64,000 nucleotides of DNA from Certhia americana (taxonomy: Eukaryota > Chordata > Aves > Passeriformes > Certhiidae). Numbering within the stretch: position 1 is the first letter of the stretch; every line of letters begins with the position of its first letter. The notes below the pieces were generated by a model, which saw only the letters and a program-made list of their open reading frames with translations, had not been told where the DNA came from and searched no databases. The DNA lies in the NCBI GenBank assembly GCA_018697195.1, contig CM031879.1:20563998-20627997 (forward strand). Direction: 5' to 3'. Both the position numbers and the translations under genes were made by a program. This document shows, piece by piece, positions 63,911 through 64,000 of the stretch.

Positions 63911-64000
63911 GGGGGCCGCGAGTGGCTGCGGAGGAGCGCGGGGTGTGCGCTGTGCCCAGGCGGCTGCGTGTGCGCGGGTGTCCGCTTGATATGTCTGTCG

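Larger units (their letters stand above)
63245..64000. promoter_or_regulatory. PTPRZ1: CpG-island promoter of PTPRZ1
   Basis: CpG density rises sharply near 63245 and stays high to the window edge, while the introns are AT-rich and CpG-poor. Exon 1 lies inside it. GC-box (Sp1/KLF-type) motifs are visible: GTGGGGGCGG on the minus strand (63844-63835) and GGGCGGGCGGG on the plus strand (63850-63860). I see no TATA box at a sensible distance, so dispersed initiation is likely. The island extends into the first 380 bp of intron 1 and probably past the right edge. Confidence 0.88.

Noticed and set aside
1..64000. CRISPR arrays, tRNA, rRNA or bacterial-type operons
   Set aside because: None seen; the sequence is vertebrate intronic DNA with LINE and LTR repeats.

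Overview
The window is vertebrate, almost certainly avian, nuclear DNA holding the 5' end of one protein-coding gene on the minus strand: PTPRZ1, receptor-type tyrosine phosphatase zeta (the phosphacan gene). Two short coding exons anchor the call. Exon 1 (coding part 63624-63681) and exon 2 (23644-23709) have consensus splice sites, matching phase, and a joined translation that aligns without gaps to the signal peptide and mature N-terminus of mammalian PTPRZ1 as I remember it. The bird assignment rests on the repeats: many CR1 LINE fragments with the CR1-type 3' end, two LTRs of an ERVL-like family common in birds, and no mammalian SINEs. The repeat mix fits a neoavian or passerine genome, but I cannot fix the species.

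Layout, in gene orientation (right to left). 63245-64000 is a CpG island with the TATA-less promoter, a GC-rich leader and exon 1. 23710-63623 is intron 1 (39,914 bp). Its largest insertion is a near-full-length but dead CR1 (about 51447-55215); it also has a solo LTR (42178-42672), one other CR1 end, a C27 tract and a purine/pyrimidine strand-switch region. 23644-23709 is exon 2. 1-23643 is the start of intron 2, which runs off the left edge and is denser in repeats: a solo LTR (2248-2832), several CR1 fragments and two very old CR1 relics. I found no sequence for exon 3, where the carbonic-anhydrase-like domain should begin.

Apart from the two exons, every open reading frame seems to be a chance ORF or the wreck of a CR1 ORF. 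I saw no tRNA, rRNA, CRISPR or second gene. I found no convincing new biological system. The items most worth checking are two strong inverted repeats (8524-8574 and 30197-30279), a two-codon upstream ORF in the PTPRZ1 leader, the sense-oriented LTR poly(A) signal in intron 2, the C27 tract, and a segment at 48.3-49.0 kb that is open on both strands.
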